Source: JAAZFF01 sp964405775
Lineage (GTDB): Bacteria; Verrucomicrobiota; Kiritimatiellia; RFP12; UBA3636
Direction of reading: 5' to 3'
Length of the DNA: 64,000 nucleotides
NCBI GenBank assembly: GCA_964405775.1
Contig: CAYOPG010000001.1
Span: 1-64,000 of the forward strand
A program made the translations under genes and the position numbers. Below, piece after piece: positions 1-9,716 of this stretch. Each line of letters starts with the position of its first letter. Positions within the stretch are counted from its first letter, which is position 1. The notes below the pieces were generated by a model. That model made no database searches. It was given only the letters and a program-made list of their open reading frames with translations, and had not been told where the DNA came from.

Positions 1-27
1 CGCCATTTTCCAAAAAAATTCATTGGC

Positions 28-57
28 TTGTAATCAGTTGCGTATGTGGTGTATAAT
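28..57 (+). promoter_or_regulatory. Sigma70-type promoter of hydF
   Basis: A -35-like TTGTAA (28-33) and a perfect -10 TATAAT (52-57) are separated by 18 bases. Transcription would begin near 64, about 20 bases before the ATG at 85. The promoter lies across an in-frame GTG at 46, so it argues for the ATG at 85 as the real hydF start. Confidence 0.5.
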
Positions 58-84
58 GGCACAACACAAGCATGGGGAGAGATA

Positions 85-1293
85 ATGGCAATAAAAGAAT
101 CATCGGACGGGATGAATGCCACGCCGGAAGGCGAGAGGATTCGAGTCGCATTTTTTGGACGCAGGAACACCGGAAAGTCAAGTCTGGTGAACGCAATAGC
201 CGGGCAGCCGGTGTCGATAGTTTCAGATGTTCCCGGCACCACCACGGATCCTGTACGAAAGGCAATGGAGATGCTCCCGCTCGGCCCCGTGCTTCTGGTC
301 GACACCGCCGGGATAGATGACGATCAGGCGGATGTAGGTGGGCTTAGAATGGAGCGCGCGCGCGCTGAGCTACGCAGCGCAGACATTGTGATTGTGGTTA
401 GCGACGCTGATACCCTCGCCGGCGCATACGAGACGGAGCTGATAGATAAACTGCGGAGAAGCGGCATTGCTTTCTTGTTCGTTGTGAATAAAATCGATGC
501 AATGCCGGAATCGGTCGAAGCACTCAGCCGAATAGCCGCACAAATAAGTGCGCCGGTATATGCCGTTTCAGCAAAAACAGGGGAAGGAGTTCCCGAGCTA
601 AAGAACGCCATTGCGTCTGTTAAGCCCGATGAACCGCCTGGGAGGCGCATTGTCGGCGATATGCTTTCCCCCGGCGACATGGTTGTTCTTGTCGTGCCTG
701 TAGATTCCGCCGCACCCAAGGGCAGGCTTATCCTCCCTCAGCAGCAGACAATACGCGACATCTTGGACAGCGGATGTGTGGCAGTCATGTCTCAGGTGCC
801 ACAACTTGCCGACACACTTGCACTTATGAGAAAACCACCCCGAATGGTGGTAACCGATTCTCAGGTATTTGCGGAAGTGCGTGCTGTCGTGCCGCCTGAA
901 GTGGAACTGACTTCATTCTCCATACTTTTCGCCCGTTACAAAGGAGATTTTGAAGTTCTGAAGGCTGGTACAGCCGCTATTGACAAGCTTGTGGACGGCG
1001 ACATCGTTTTGATCGCGGAGGGATGCACCCACCACAGACAATGCGACGATATCGGCACCGTCAAAATCCCCAAATGGCTTTCGGAGTTCACTGGGAAGAA
1101 GCTCGAATACGAGTTCACCAGCGGAATCGGCTGGCCGAAAGAACTTTCGAAATACGCTCTGATCATACACTGTGGTGGTTGCATGTTGGCAAGGCGCGAG
1201 CTGCGGTTGAGGATTTCTGAGGCGGAAGCTGCGGGCGTGCCGATTGCAAACTACGGTTTGCTCATTGCCAAATTGAAGGGGGTACCAGTTTAA
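85..1293 (+). CDS. hydF: [FeFe]-hydrogenase H-cluster maturation GTPase HydF
   Basis: HydF is the scaffold on which the 2Fe subcluster of [FeFe]-hydrogenase is built, by HydE and HydG, before transfer to apo-HydA in the cytoplasm. The 402-residue protein has a Ras-like GTPase domain (P-loop GRRNTGKSS at 25-33, DTAG at 73, NKID at 135). Its C-terminal iron-sulfur domain has the family ligands: CTH at 314-316 and HCGGC ending at residue 366. The ATG at 85 is preceded by GGGGAGA (74-80); the longer open frame from 46 would start inside the promoter. HydE, HydG and a hydrogenase are not in this window. The gene implies H2 production or uptake and hence an anaerobic lifestyle. Identification is secure. 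Confidence 0.95.
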   Translation: MAIKESSDGMNATPEGERIRVAFFGRRNTGKSSLVNAIAGQPVSIVSDVPGTTTDPVRKAMEMLPLGPVLLVDTAGIDDDQADVGGLRMERARAELRSADIVIVVSDADTLAGAYETELIDKLRRSGIAFLFVVNKIDAMPESVEALSRIAAQISAPVYAVSAKTGEGVPELKNAIASVKPDEPPGRRIVGDMLSPGDMVVLVVPVDSAAPKGRLILPQQQTIRDILDSGCVAVMSQVPQLADTLALMRKPPRMVVTDSQVFAEVRAVVPPEVELTSFSILFARYKGDFEVLKAGTAAIDKLVDGDIVLIAEGCTHHRQCDDIGTVKIPKWLSEFTGKKLEYEFTSGIGWPKELSKYALIIHCGGCMLARRELRLRISEAEAAGVPIANYGLLIAKLKGVPV

Positions 1294-1309
1294 AGAAAGG
1301 AGGCGGAGT

Positions 1310-2725
1310 TTGATTGATTTGTCAAAGATTGATTCCCTGTGGGCGCCCGATCTTGCGCCGTTGCTGGTGTCTGAACCGGACGATGGTCTGATCTCACGCA
1401 GATGGCATTGGACCGAGAGGCACCTGCAATGCGTATGGGCAGACAACAATCTCCGCCCCTCTCGTATGCGTTCCGGCACAGGAGAAGAGGTAGCTGTGAT
1501 AGACGCCGGCCGTTGGAACCTAGAGGCAGGACCTGACTTTCTCGATGCCGTTCTAAACGTAGGCGGGAGAACCATTCGTGGCGATGTGGAAATCCACATC
1601 CGTCCTTCTGATTGGACCGCGCACCATCACATGGGAGATCCCCGTTATGCCAACGTGGTTTTGCATGTCACGTGGTTTCCGGCTTATAACGTTTCTCTAT
1701 CCGGGCACATAACAACGGTGGCCTTGCGCGAATCCGCCGCTTCATCGCCTGGGTTTTCTTTCGATGCCATCGACTTGTCGGCTTATCCTCATGCGGTTCT
1801 TCCGGCTACGCCCCGTCCTTGCGCGGAAGCACTTGCGGACGCCACGAAAGCGGAGGCGCAGGCGATTCTCGAATCTGCCGGACTAAGCCGACTGCGCCGC
1901 AAGGCGCTGCAGATTGCGATGCGTCTTCAGGAGACGGGTAACCGAAACCAAGTGTTCTACGAAGAATTCATGCGTGCGCTTGGCTACAAGGCAAACTCCG
2001 CCGCGATGCGTTACGTTGCCGAACAAGTGCCGCTCGATCGTCTTTGCGCGGAGGGAGATTTTCTTTCCCGCTACGCCCTGCTTCTTGGAACAGCAGGGCT
2101 TCTCCCGCAGCAGAGCAGGAATGGCGACGACTCCAGCGCTCTTATAGTGCGAAGGCTTTGGGATACGGCTTGGAAACTCGGCGTGGCAGATTCTCCAGAC
2201 TGCCCCGTCTGGCATATTTCGGGAGTGCGCCCGGCAAACCATCCCCGCCAGAGGCTTGCTGCCGCCGCCGTTCTATTCGCCTTTCCCGACCAACTCTTGT
2301 TGGCGCTCTGCAAGCTGCCTCGTCGGAGTGGCAAAGATTGGGCGGAAGGTGTATATCGAGTCATATCGGAAATCATGGAAAGTTCTGCGGAATTGATGAC
2401 AAGCAACATAGGGACGAGGTCTATGATTGGCCGGCAGCGCGTAAACACGATCATCATAAACGTACTGCTGCCTCTATACATGGCTGAGGGGATTGCGGAT
2501 GCCGAAATGTGCCGTTCGATACCTTCAGAAGCCATGAACCAGCAGATAAAGGAGACGGCTTACAGACTGTTTGGCCGCGATCACAACCCGGCGATATACG
2601 CCACAAACGGATTGCGCATGCAGGGAATAATCGAAGTTTGCAACGTTTTCTGCCTTTCGACAAAATCGCTGTGCGCGGATTGCGTTTTCGCCAATGCGCT
2701 ACTAAACACCATAAAACCGCAATGA
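1310..2725 (+). CDS. DUF2851 family protein
   Basis: This 471-residue protein matches the DUF2851 family, whose function is unknown. Recognisable parts are the N-terminal ERHLQCVWAD stretch, the NLEAGPDFLDA and GDVEIHIRPSDW segments (residues about 65-105), and a C-terminal cysteine group (C-x(5)-C-x(2)-C, about 450-461) that may bind metal. It starts at TTG 1310 behind a strong AAAGGAGG (1297-1304), 16 bases after hydF, so the two are probably cotranscribed. Its stop overlaps the next start as ATGA. The family call rests on sequence resemblance; no function is proposed. Confidence 0.8.
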   Translation: MIDLSKIDSLWAPDLAPLLVSEPDDGLISRRWHWTERHLQCVWADNNLRPSRMRSGTGEEVAVIDAGRWNLEAGPDFLDAVLNVGGRTIRGDVEIHIRPSDWTAHHHMGDPRYANVVLHVTWFPAYNVSLSGHITTVALRESAASSPGFSFDAIDLSAYPHAVLPATPRPCAEALADATKAEAQAILESAGLSRLRRKALQIAMRLQETGNRNQVFYEEFMRALGYKANSAAMRYVAEQVPLDRLCAEGDFLSRYALLLGTAGLLPQQSRNGDDSSALIVRRLWDTAWKLGVADSPDCPVWHISGVRPANHPRQRLAAAAVLFAFPDQLLLALCKLPRRSGKDWAEGVYRVISEIMESSAELMTSNIGTRSMIGRQRVNTIIINVLLPLYMAEGIADAEMCRSIPSEAMNQQIKETAYRLFGRDHNPAIYATNGLRMQGIIEVCNVFCLSTKSLCADCVFANALLNTIKPQ

Positions 2726-3740
2726 GCTTGAAAAAGAAATCTTCTAAACAGCCAATCCAACACACACCAAAGCTTTGCGTGTTTCTTGCGGTCTTGTTTG
2801 TTTCGGGATGTTGGTCGTTCGACCAAGACGGCTATCTCTACTACGATCCCCCACGTGCAGATTCCGGGAGCATGCTTGTTTCCGATCTTAAGGAACGCAT
2901 CGCCAAGCACGACAACGAGGCGGTGAAGGAGTTGCTTCATCGAGAGTTCGAGGCGCTACATGGAAACGATCCTGCAAAACTGCTAGAACTCAAGGACAGC
3001 GTGGATTTTCTTGCTGGGAAAGCGCCTTTCATACCCGGAATCGCGGAATACCAGTCCTGGCTTGAATCGCGGGTGGCGTATTTCGAAGCCGCAGAAGCCG
3101 CTCGTATTTATGCCGCACAGGAACTCTCAAGGCAGCACCAGCTAGATCAAGAGTATCAAGCCCGGGTGGTTGCCTATAACAATGCGCGCAATCAGGAACG
3201 AGAACGGGAATTCGAAATACAAAAGCGTCTTTCAGAAGGGTGGATAGAGAAAGATGGGATATACTACCCATCAGGAAAAAAATCAAACGACAGCGTCGCC
3301 TCTCTGCCAAGGATGCCAGAAGAATACCGAGTAGCCAAGCGCCCAAAAGTCAATGCGGGCCCTCCACCGAAAATCAACTCTGGGCCACCGCCTTCTGTAA
3401 AAAAACAAGACCCACCGCCTCCGAAACCGCCGGTAAAACCGGAATCTGAGGCCGNNNNNNNNNNNNNNNNNNNNNNNNNNNNNNNNNNNNNNNNNNNNNN
3501 NNNNNNNNNNNNNNNNNNNNNNNNNNNNNNNNNNNNNNNNNNNNNNNNNNNNNNGCTCTAGCGGCATACAACGCAGGGGAAGGTCGTGTATCCACCCTTT
3601 GCAAAAAATACAAAACAGAATCATTTGACGTCATAGCGCCCAAGCTTCCCTCCGAAACCCAGATGTATGTTCCTCGCGTATTGGAAACCATACGTTTGCG
3701 CACTGGTGTCAATCCGGACACCTTGCCACCACCATCATAG
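2722..3740 (+). CDS. Lytic transglycosylase lipoprotein, interrupted by assembly gap
   Basis: Both ends of one gene flank a run of Ns. The N-terminal 244 residues carry a lipoprotein signal (hydrophobic stretch about 15-28, lipobox VSGC), a charged helical region, then a Pro-Gly/Lys-rich linker with repeated GPPP units. After the gap the frame resumes with AAYNAGEGRV and PSETQMYVPRVLETI, typical of the end of an SLT (GH23) domain that cleaves peptidoglycan into anhydromuropeptides. The catalytic Glu would lie in the missing part. The two halves differ in frame across 100 Ns, as expected if 100 is a placeholder length. The start ATG overlaps the DUF2851 stop. The protein should sit in the periplasm, anchored to a membrane. 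Confidence 0.75.
3455..3554. other. Assembly gap (100 Ns)
   Basis: Exactly 100 undetermined bases interrupt the lytic transglycosylase gene right after a proline-rich repeat. The round number suggests a scaffold placeholder, so the true missing length is unknown and must include most of the catalytic domain. Confidence 0.98.
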
Positions 3741-3751
3741 CTACAGGGCGA

Positions 3752-4927
3752 TTACGAGGGGTTTGTTGGTTTTTGACCGTAAACCGATGGGGGAAGGCGC
3801 CACAGTTCGCAGTGTTCGGTTAGCTGGCGTATGATGGCGTTTTTAAGATCGTCGAGTCCGTATCCGGTTTTGGCGGATATAGAAACGGCCAAGGGGTATC
3901 TCTTTAGTAGTCGTTCATGCGCTTCGCCACCGTCGCCTTCATCGCACTTGTTGAGCACAATCAGGCGTGGGGCGTCCTTGGCGCCAATCTCCTCGAGCGT
4001 GCTGCGGCACACTTCTATGTGGTCTTCGACAGCCGGATATTGCGAATCTACCAGCACCAGCAGTAGATCCGCATGAGACGCCACGTCCAGTGTGGACTTG
4101 AAACTTGCGATAAGACCGTGTGGAAGGTTTCTGATGAAACCTACGGTGTCAGTCATCAGAATCTGCCTCGAAGGAGAGAGCCAGACTTTGCTTGTCTTCG
4201 TGTCCAGCGTGGCAAAAAGCATGTCGTCCACGAACGTGGAGGAATCTGAAAGGGCATTCAGGAGCGTGGATTTCCCGGCATTTGTGTATCCCACCAGCGA
4301 TACGATCGGCCATTTGCGTTTTGCTATGTCGCGTGATGTCTGGCGTGACTGCACGATCTCAAGTTTTTTCTTCAGTTCGTTAATGCGGCGGCGTAGGGGT
4401 TCGTTTCTGAGTTGCAGGTGGCTTTCGCCCGGACCGCGGACGTTTGCCCTGCCTTTAAACCGCTGTTGCGATTCTGTGACGGGTATTCGCTTGAGCTGAA
4501 ACTGCAGCTGTGCCAGTTCAACTTGCAGCTTGGCCTCAGACGATCTGGCACGACGCGCGAAAATTTCTAGTATGATCTCCGTCCGGTCTAGGATGCGCAC
4601 GCCAAGAGCCTTCCACAGATTGTGGGCTTGGATGGCGCTCAGCTCGTTGTCGAAAACCACCGTGTTGGCTCCGGAGTGGGCAATGATAGCTTCAAGCTCC
4701 CGAAGCTTTCCGGCGCCAACCATCGTTCCCCCATCGGGCTTGTCGCGACGCTGTTCCACATGGCAGACTACCTCAAAACCCGCCGTTTCCGCCAGCCTGC
4801 CCAATTCAAGTAAAGAATCAGCCGCCTCGTCCCGTTCCATTCGTGAATGGATGACCTGCACCAGTATAGAGCGTTCGACTTCTTTTGTATCGTGTAGAAT
4901 TGTCAACTTGATCCTGCTTTGCCTCAT
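3752..4927 (-). CDS. hflX: Ribosome-associated GTPase HflX
   Basis: HflX is a GTPase that binds the 50S subunit and splits stalled or hibernating ribosomes under stress. The 391-residue protein has the N-terminal HflX domain (VGAGKLRELEA near 70), the glycine-rich GPGES segment near 166, a coiled linker, and a G domain with GYTNAGKST at 213-221, DTVGFIRNLP and NKCD. Length is normal for the family. No clear Shine-Dalgarno sequence precedes the ATG. It converges on the lytic transglycosylase with 11 bases between stops and is transcribed alone, away from glgP. Confidence 0.95.
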   Translation of the reverse strand: MRQSRIKLTILHDTKEVERSILVQVIHSRMERDEAADSLLELGRLAETAGFEVVCHVEQRRDKPDGGTMVGAGKLRELEAIIAHSGANTVVFDNELSAIQAHNLWKALGVRILDRTEIILEIFARRARSSEAKLQVELAQLQFQLKRIPVTESQQRFKGRANVRGPGESHLQLRNEPLRRRINELKKKLEIVQSRQTSRDIAKRKWPIVSLVGYTNAGKSTLLNALSDSSTFVDDMLFATLDTKTSKVWLSPSRQILMTDTVGFIRNLPHGLIASFKSTLDVASHADLLLVLVDSQYPAVEDHIEVCRSTLEEIGAKDAPRLIVLNKCDEGDGGEAHERLLKRYPLAVSISAKTGYGLDDLKNAIIRQLTEHCELWRLPPSVYGQKPTNPS

Positions 4928-5033
4928 GGTGGCAATTAGGGTTTAAACTGCCGCTGATTGTAAGGCATTAAAGCCGCCGAAGTCAAGCCGCAGAACCTTT
5001 ACATCTTGCTCGCTGAAGGCGTTTTTGTTAGAA

Positions 5034-5060
5034 TTGCCACAACTTTGACTCTTTTAAAAT
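5034..5060 (+). promoter_or_regulatory. Possible promoter of glgP
   Basis: TTGCCA (5034-5039) and TAAAAT (5055-5060) each match five of six consensus bases, but the 15-base spacer is short. The start point would leave a leader of only about ten bases. Confidence 0.25.
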
Positions 5061-5076
5061 ACACGAGGATGATGTG

Positions 5077-7635
5077 ATGGAGCGTTTTGTAAACTACACT
5101 GTTTTACCCAAAGTGCCTGAGAAGCTTTCTTTTCTGCAGGTTCTTGCCAATAATGTCTGGTGGTCTTGGAACATAGGGGCGTCCGCATTGCTGAGGCGTA
5201 TTGACCCCCAGCTTTTCCGCAGTTCTGGGTTTAATCCGGTAGTATTGCTTTCGTCAGTAAGTCAGGAGAGGCTCGAAGAGCTCGCAGGCGACTCGTCTTT
5301 CCTTTCTCACATGAAATCTGTGGAGGAGCAGTTTAAGAATGAAGTGCTAAAATCACGCCATTGGAAGAATATATACGACCCGCACCGTTGCGTCGCGTAT
5401 TTCTCCATGGAGTTCGGCCTTCAGGAAAGTATTCACATCTATTCCGGCGGTCTTGGCCTTTTGGCGGGAGACCATCTCAAATCCGCGTCGGACCTTGACG
5501 TTCCTATTTGTGCTATAGGAATCTTCTACCGCGAGGGATATTTTGAGCAGGATTTGGATCGCAATGGACATCAGATCGAATTCTATCCTGAGAACGATGT
5601 TCACAAGTTGCCGGTAAACCCGGCATACGATGCCTCAGGTAACCATGTGAAAATATCTGTGCCGCTGGCAGAGGGTCCCCTAGTCGCCGCAGTATGGCGT
5701 CTGGATGTTGGCCGCATACCTCTGTTTTTGCTGGACACGAACCTGAACGAGAACAGGCCCGAATTCCGAGAGATATCGGGCCGCCTTTATGGTGGAGACA
5801 AACTAAACCGCCTGCGTCAGGAGATATTGCTTGGCATCGGCGGTATGCGCGCCCTCGCGGCAATGGGATACGAAGTCGCTCTTAGTCACATGAACGAAGG
5901 CCATGCCGCATTCCTCGGACTTGAGCGCATTGCAACGTCCATGCGAGGCGGACTTTCTTTTGAAGAGGCGCATGAGTTCGTGAGGCGTACGAGCGTGTTC
6001 ACGACTCACACCCCAGTGCCCGCCGGCAACGAGACGTTTGATCTGGGCTTGTTGTATCCGCACCTCAAGGCGATAGAGGCAGAAGGCGGAGTTGCTGCAA
6101 ATGTGGCGGTTGCCATGGGTAAGCCGACCGGCGACACAAAGACCAACGAGTTTTCCATGACAATTCTCGGACTGAACTGCTCCGAGTATTGCAACGGCGT
6201 CTCTCGCCTGCACGGAATAGTCGAGCGCGACATGTGGAAGCACCTCTGGCCAAGCTTCCCAGTGTCTGAAGTTCCCATCGGGCACATCACCAACGGCGTT
6301 CATGTACCGACATGGATTTCATCCGACAATTATAATATTTATGAGAGTGTGTTAGGTCCAGATTGGGACAAGCGTCTGTTGACTGAAAGTCAGATCAACA
6401 AGATCGACCATATTCGAGACGAGGATCTCTGGCGGGTGCACGAGGCGTCGCGGGCTCACTTGATTCGTTCTGCACGCGAACACTTGGTGCGCTGCTGCAT
6501 GAAGCGTAACGAGCCGTTCGAAGTCCTCGCGTCTGTTAGAAACGTCCTCGACAAAGACGCTCTTACAATCGGGTTCGCGCGTCGTTTTGCGACGTATAAA
6601 CGCGCTACATTGCTGCTCTCCGATCCCGCCCGCCTAAAGCGCATATTGCTCGACCCCGCACGCCCTGTACAGATACTGTTTGCCGGCAAGGCGCACCCGG
6701 CGGACTTCGAAGGCAAGCGCTTTATACAGGAGGTAGTGGCTTTTGCCAAAGACCCAGAGGTTAAGGGGAAGATTGTTTTCCTTGAGAACTACAATATACA
6801 CATAGCGCGGCGTCTGGTGCGAGGCGTTGACGTCTGGTTGAACACTCCCAGACGCCCGAATGAAGCTTCCGGGACTTCCGGGATGAAAGCATGTATAAAC
6901 GGAGCCCTGCACGTCTCCACGCTTGACGGCTGGTGGCCAGAAGGCTACAGCAAAGACTGCGGCTGGGCTATAGGTGACATCGAAGAAAAGCAAGACATCG
7001 ATGCGCAGGATCAATCAGACGCTCAGGCTCTGTACAACTTGCTAGAGTCCGAAATCGTGCCCACTTTCTACGATCGGCCGTTTGGCGAGATTCCGGTTCG
7101 CTGGATCAGCATGATGAAGAATTCAATCAAAATGAGCTTGAACAAGTTCACTAGCAGTAGAATGGTGTCTGAGTACAGTGGTCAGGCATACGAGCCTGCG
7201 TTCTATGACTTTGATTCCCTTGTTGCCGACGACTTCGCGGTGATCCGGCGCGATGTGGCTAATCAGAAGGACATACTGTATAAATGGTCGTCGGTCCGGA
7301 TTTCGTTCCCGGAAACCAACCGTGACCTTGCAAAGAGCTTCGTTGGAGACGAGTTCGAAGCTACGGTACGAGTCAAACTCGGGGGAATATCTCCGAAAGA
7401 CGTCAATGTCGAATTCTTTTCAGGTGTTTTTGATTCGGACTCAAGAGTTCTTTCAGGCACTGGAAACGAGATGGTACTGTCTGAAAGTCTTCCAGACGGA
7501 GTGTACATTTACAAGCAAAAGGTCAAATGCTCCAAGGTCGGGACATTCGGATATTCAGCTAGAGTTTATCCCAAAGACAAAACTCTGCGAGATGAAATGC
7601 CCGGTTATATAGTATGGAGCTCCAGAAGTATGTGA
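5077..7635 (+). CDS. glgP: Alpha-glucan (glycogen) phosphorylase
   Basis: This GT35 enzyme releases glucose-1-phosphate from alpha-1,4-glucans using phosphate and PLP. The protein (852 residues from ATG 5077; a GTG lies one codon earlier) begins with the DUF3417-type N-terminal domain of the bacterial short phosphorylases (NVWWSWN), followed by YFSMEFGLQESIHIYSGGLG. The PLP lysine is K604 in EASGTSGMKACINGALHVST. ACGAGG (5063-5068) is the likely ribosome site. A beta-rich C-terminal extension (about 730-850) resembles the extra domain seen in some phosphorylases of this type. It is paired with glycogen synthase downstream, giving storage and release of glycogen. Confidence 0.93.
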   Translation: MERFVNYTVLPKVPEKLSFLQVLANNVWWSWNIGASALLRRIDPQLFRSSGFNPVVLLSSVSQERLEELAGDSSFLSHMKSVEEQFKNEVLKSRHWKNIYDPHRCVAYFSMEFGLQESIHIYSGGLGLLAGDHLKSASDLDVPICAIGIFYREGYFEQDLDRNGHQIEFYPENDVHKLPVNPAYDASGNHVKISVPLAEGPLVAAVWRLDVGRIPLFLLDTNLNENRPEFREISGRLYGGDKLNRLRQEILLGIGGMRALAAMGYEVALSHMNEGHAAFLGLERIATSMRGGLSFEEAHEFVRRTSVFTTHTPVPAGNETFDLGLLYPHLKAIEAEGGVAANVAVAMGKPTGDTKTNEFSMTILGLNCSEYCNGVSRLHGIVERDMWKHLWPSFPVSEVPIGHITNGVHVPTWISSDNYNIYESVLGPDWDKRLLTESQINKIDHIRDEDLWRVHEASRAHLIRSAREHLVRCCMKRNEPFEVLASVRNVLDKDALTIGFARRFATYKRATLLLSDPARLKRILLDPARPVQILFAGKAHPADFEGKRFIQEVVAFAKDPEVKGKIVFLENYNIHIARRLVRGVDVWLNTPRRPNEASGTSGMKACINGALHVSTLDGWWPEGYSKDCGWAIGDIEEKQDIDAQDQSDAQALYNLLESEIVPTFYDRPFGEIPVRWISMMKNSIKMSLNKFTSSRMVSEYSGQAYEPAFYDFDSLVADDFAVIRRDVANQKDILYKWSSVRISFPETNRDLAKSFVGDEFEATVRVKLGGISPKDVNVEFFSGVFDSDSRVLSGTGNEMVLSESLPDGVYIYKQKVKCSKVGTFGYSARVYPKDKTLRDEMPGYIVWSSRSM

Positions 7636-7720
7636 CGGGAGAAGGGCGACGTCTAGAAAAAGAACGCGGAATTACGCCGTAGCAACGAAGTTGTTCCGCA
7701 TTAAGGAATAGGTGGTGAAT

Positions 7721-9268
7721 ATGCAGTCGAACATGCAGGCGAAGGGAAAACACTTGAAATCAAAATCGGGCGCGAACCCGCGTATTCTGATAGTGACGCC
7801 TGAAATCACATATCTGCCTCCTGGTATGGGCAACATGGCAAACAAGATGTCGGCCAAGGCCGGAGGAATGGCCGATGTATCAGCCTCGCTTGTAAGCGCC
7901 CTTTTTGCGCAGGGAGCCGATGTGCACGTCGCGCTCCCGCACTATCGCAAAATGTTCCACGTAGATGTCGGGAACCTGATTGACCACGAGTTGAAGGTTT
8001 ATAAATCTGTTCTTCCAGATTCGCGAATACATTTGGCTCAGGATCGCATGTTCTATTACCGCGACAAGGTGTATAGCTCATACAGCGAAGACAACCCCAG
8101 ACTTGCGCTTGCGTTCCAACGCGAGATAATAAACAATATAATCTCTACAGTCCGTCCAGATCTAATCCACTGTAACGATTGGATGACTGGGCTCGTTCCG
8201 GCCGCCGCGCGTCGTCTAAGCATTCCCTGCCTCTTCACACTCCACAACATCCACACGCACGAAGTCACACTGGAACAGGTAGAAAACATTGGCATCGACG
8301 CCGCGGAATTCTGGGAATACCTTTACTACATGCGGCCGCCATACAACTACGAAGAAACCCGCTCGAACAACCCTGTCGATATGCTCGCCAGCGGTATTTT
8401 CGCTTCGCATTACATAAATACGGTAAGCCCTGAGTTTCTTAAGGAAATCGTGAATGGAATGCATAACTTCGTACCCCCGCAGATCCGAAACGAGATAAGG
8501 GCTAAATACGGCGCAGGTTGCGCAAAGGGCATCCTCAACGCACCGGACGACAGCTACAGGCCATCCACTGACGACGCGTTGCCTGTGAAATACGACGCTG
8601 ACTCACACGCAGAAGGCAAGCGCGCCGCAAAAGATCAGCTGCAAGAGAGCCTTTCGCTGATAAAAAATCCAAATGCGCCTGTTTTCTTCTGGCCTTCGCG
8701 CCTCGATCCGGTGCAAAAGGGCTGTTCACTATTGTCGGACATACTCTATCACATGGTTTCGAAGTATTGGGAACAGGGCCTTCAGATTGTTTTTGTCGCC
8801 AACGGCTCATATCAAAAGGTGTTTCACGACATAGTGGTCTTTCACGGTTTTGAAGATCGTGTGGCAGTCTTCGATTTCAACGAAGATCTTTCCCGCCTCG
8901 CATACGCCGCGTCAGACTTCGTTCTGGTTCCGTCGCTTTTTGAGCCATGCGGACTGACCCAGATGGTCGGGCAAATATACGGCACGCTGCCAATAGTGCA
9001 CGACACGGGCGGGTTGCACGATACCGTAGAGCATCTGGATATTGTTAATTCCAAAGGCAACGGATTCGTCTTCAAAGACTACGACGCCAACGCACTTTCA
9101 TGGGGCGTTGACGAGGCTATGCGTTTCTATCTTTCTCCGGTAGAAGTCCGGACGGCTCTGGTCGGCAGAGTAATGCGGGAAAGCTCAAAACGCTTCACCC
9201 ACGAAGAATGCGCAAAGGCGTACATAGACATGTACGAACACATGCTCAAGCGGCCGCTTGTCGTTTGA
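7721..9268 (+). CDS. glgA: Glycogen synthase (GT5)
   Basis: GlgA transfers glucose from ADP- or UDP-glucose to growing alpha-1,4-glucan. Visible features are the N-terminal KAGGMADV loop (the KxGGL-type nucleotide-sugar site), HCNDWMTG, FTLHNIHTH, and the C-terminal SLFEPCGLTQM motif with the GT-B catalytic Glu, then DTGGLHDTV. Three starts compete: GTG 7712, GTG 7715 and ATG 7721. ATG 7721 is taken because AGGTGG lies just ahead. The choice alters only three residues. It follows glgP by about 85 bases and is probably in the same transcript. No glgC or glgB is in the window. Confidence 0.92.
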   Translation: MQSNMQAKGKHLKSKSGANPRILIVTPEITYLPPGMGNMANKMSAKAGGMADVSASLVSALFAQGADVHVALPHYRKMFHVDVGNLIDHELKVYKSVLPDSRIHLAQDRMFYYRDKVYSSYSEDNPRLALAFQREIINNIISTVRPDLIHCNDWMTGLVPAAARRLSIPCLFTLHNIHTHEVTLEQVENIGIDAAEFWEYLYYMRPPYNYEETRSNNPVDMLASGIFASHYINTVSPEFLKEIVNGMHNFVPPQIRNEIRAKYGAGCAKGILNAPDDSYRPSTDDALPVKYDADSHAEGKRAAKDQLQESLSLIKNPNAPVFFWPSRLDPVQKGCSLLSDILYHMVSKYWEQGLQIVFVANGSYQKVFHDIVVFHGFEDRVAVFDFNEDLSRLAYAASDFVLVPSLFEPCGLTQMVGQIYGTLPIVHDTGGLHDTVEHLDIVNSKGNGFVFKDYDANALSWGVDEAMRFYLSPVEVRTALVGRVMRESSKRFTHEECAKAYIDMYEHMLKRPLVV

Positions 9269-9445
9269 GGTGAAGCCAGATAGAGCCTAGCGCAGGGAGA
9301 ACAAATTCCATTTTTGAGCACTCCCCTACTTTTTTCGCCACTTTTAAAATTTATTGCTCTTGACGCGTATCCTAATTTTATAGTACCCTTCGCCCCTGTT
9401 GAAAAGTTAGGCTACTATAACAAAAACAAGGCCGAGGAGTGGGGA

Positions 9446-9679
9446 ATGAATCTTAAGAATATGTCAAGAGGTATGGAGGCCATAGTCACCGGATATGCCG
9501 AGGGTGATGCGTCTTATCGCGCAAAGCTGCTCGCTCTGGGGCTGACTCGTGGCGTGAGAATTCGTCTTGTGAACCGTGCCCCGCTAGGAGACCCTGTCGA
9601 GATAGAGCTACGTGGCTTTAACCTTTCGCTTCGCGGCAGTGAGGCTGAAGTCGTTAACGTTCGCGAAATCGCAGGATAA
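9446..9679 (+). CDS. feoA: Ferrous iron transport protein A
   Basis: FeoA is a small SH3-like cytoplasmic partner of the FeoB ferrous iron channel. The 77-residue product has the family pattern: a glycine-containing first strand, LLALGLTRGVRIRLVNRAPLGDPVEIELRG, and a C-terminal strand. The ATG at 9446 follows GAGGAGTGGGG (9435-9444). The open frame extends 44 codons further upstream but that part reads unlike protein and includes intergenic AT-rich DNA. feoB starts 37 bases downstream. No FeoC is seen. Confidence 0.9.
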   Translation: MNLKNMSRGMEAIVTGYAEGDASYRAKLLALGLTRGVRIRLVNRAPLGDPVEIELRGFNLSLRGSEAEVVNVREIAG

Positions 9680-9716
9680 GTGCGCCCCAAAAATTAAAAG
9701 TTGTAGGAGGTGCGCT

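Noticed and set aside
20..84. Upstream extension of hydF to GTG 46
   Set aside because: The extension overlaps the -10 hexamer of the apparent hydF promoter and lacks a ribosome site; ATG 85 has both.
913..1599. A 228-codon open frame on the minus strand across hydF and the DUF2851 gene
   Set aside because: It spans two real genes on the other strand and reads as random, Arg/Ser-rich sequence.
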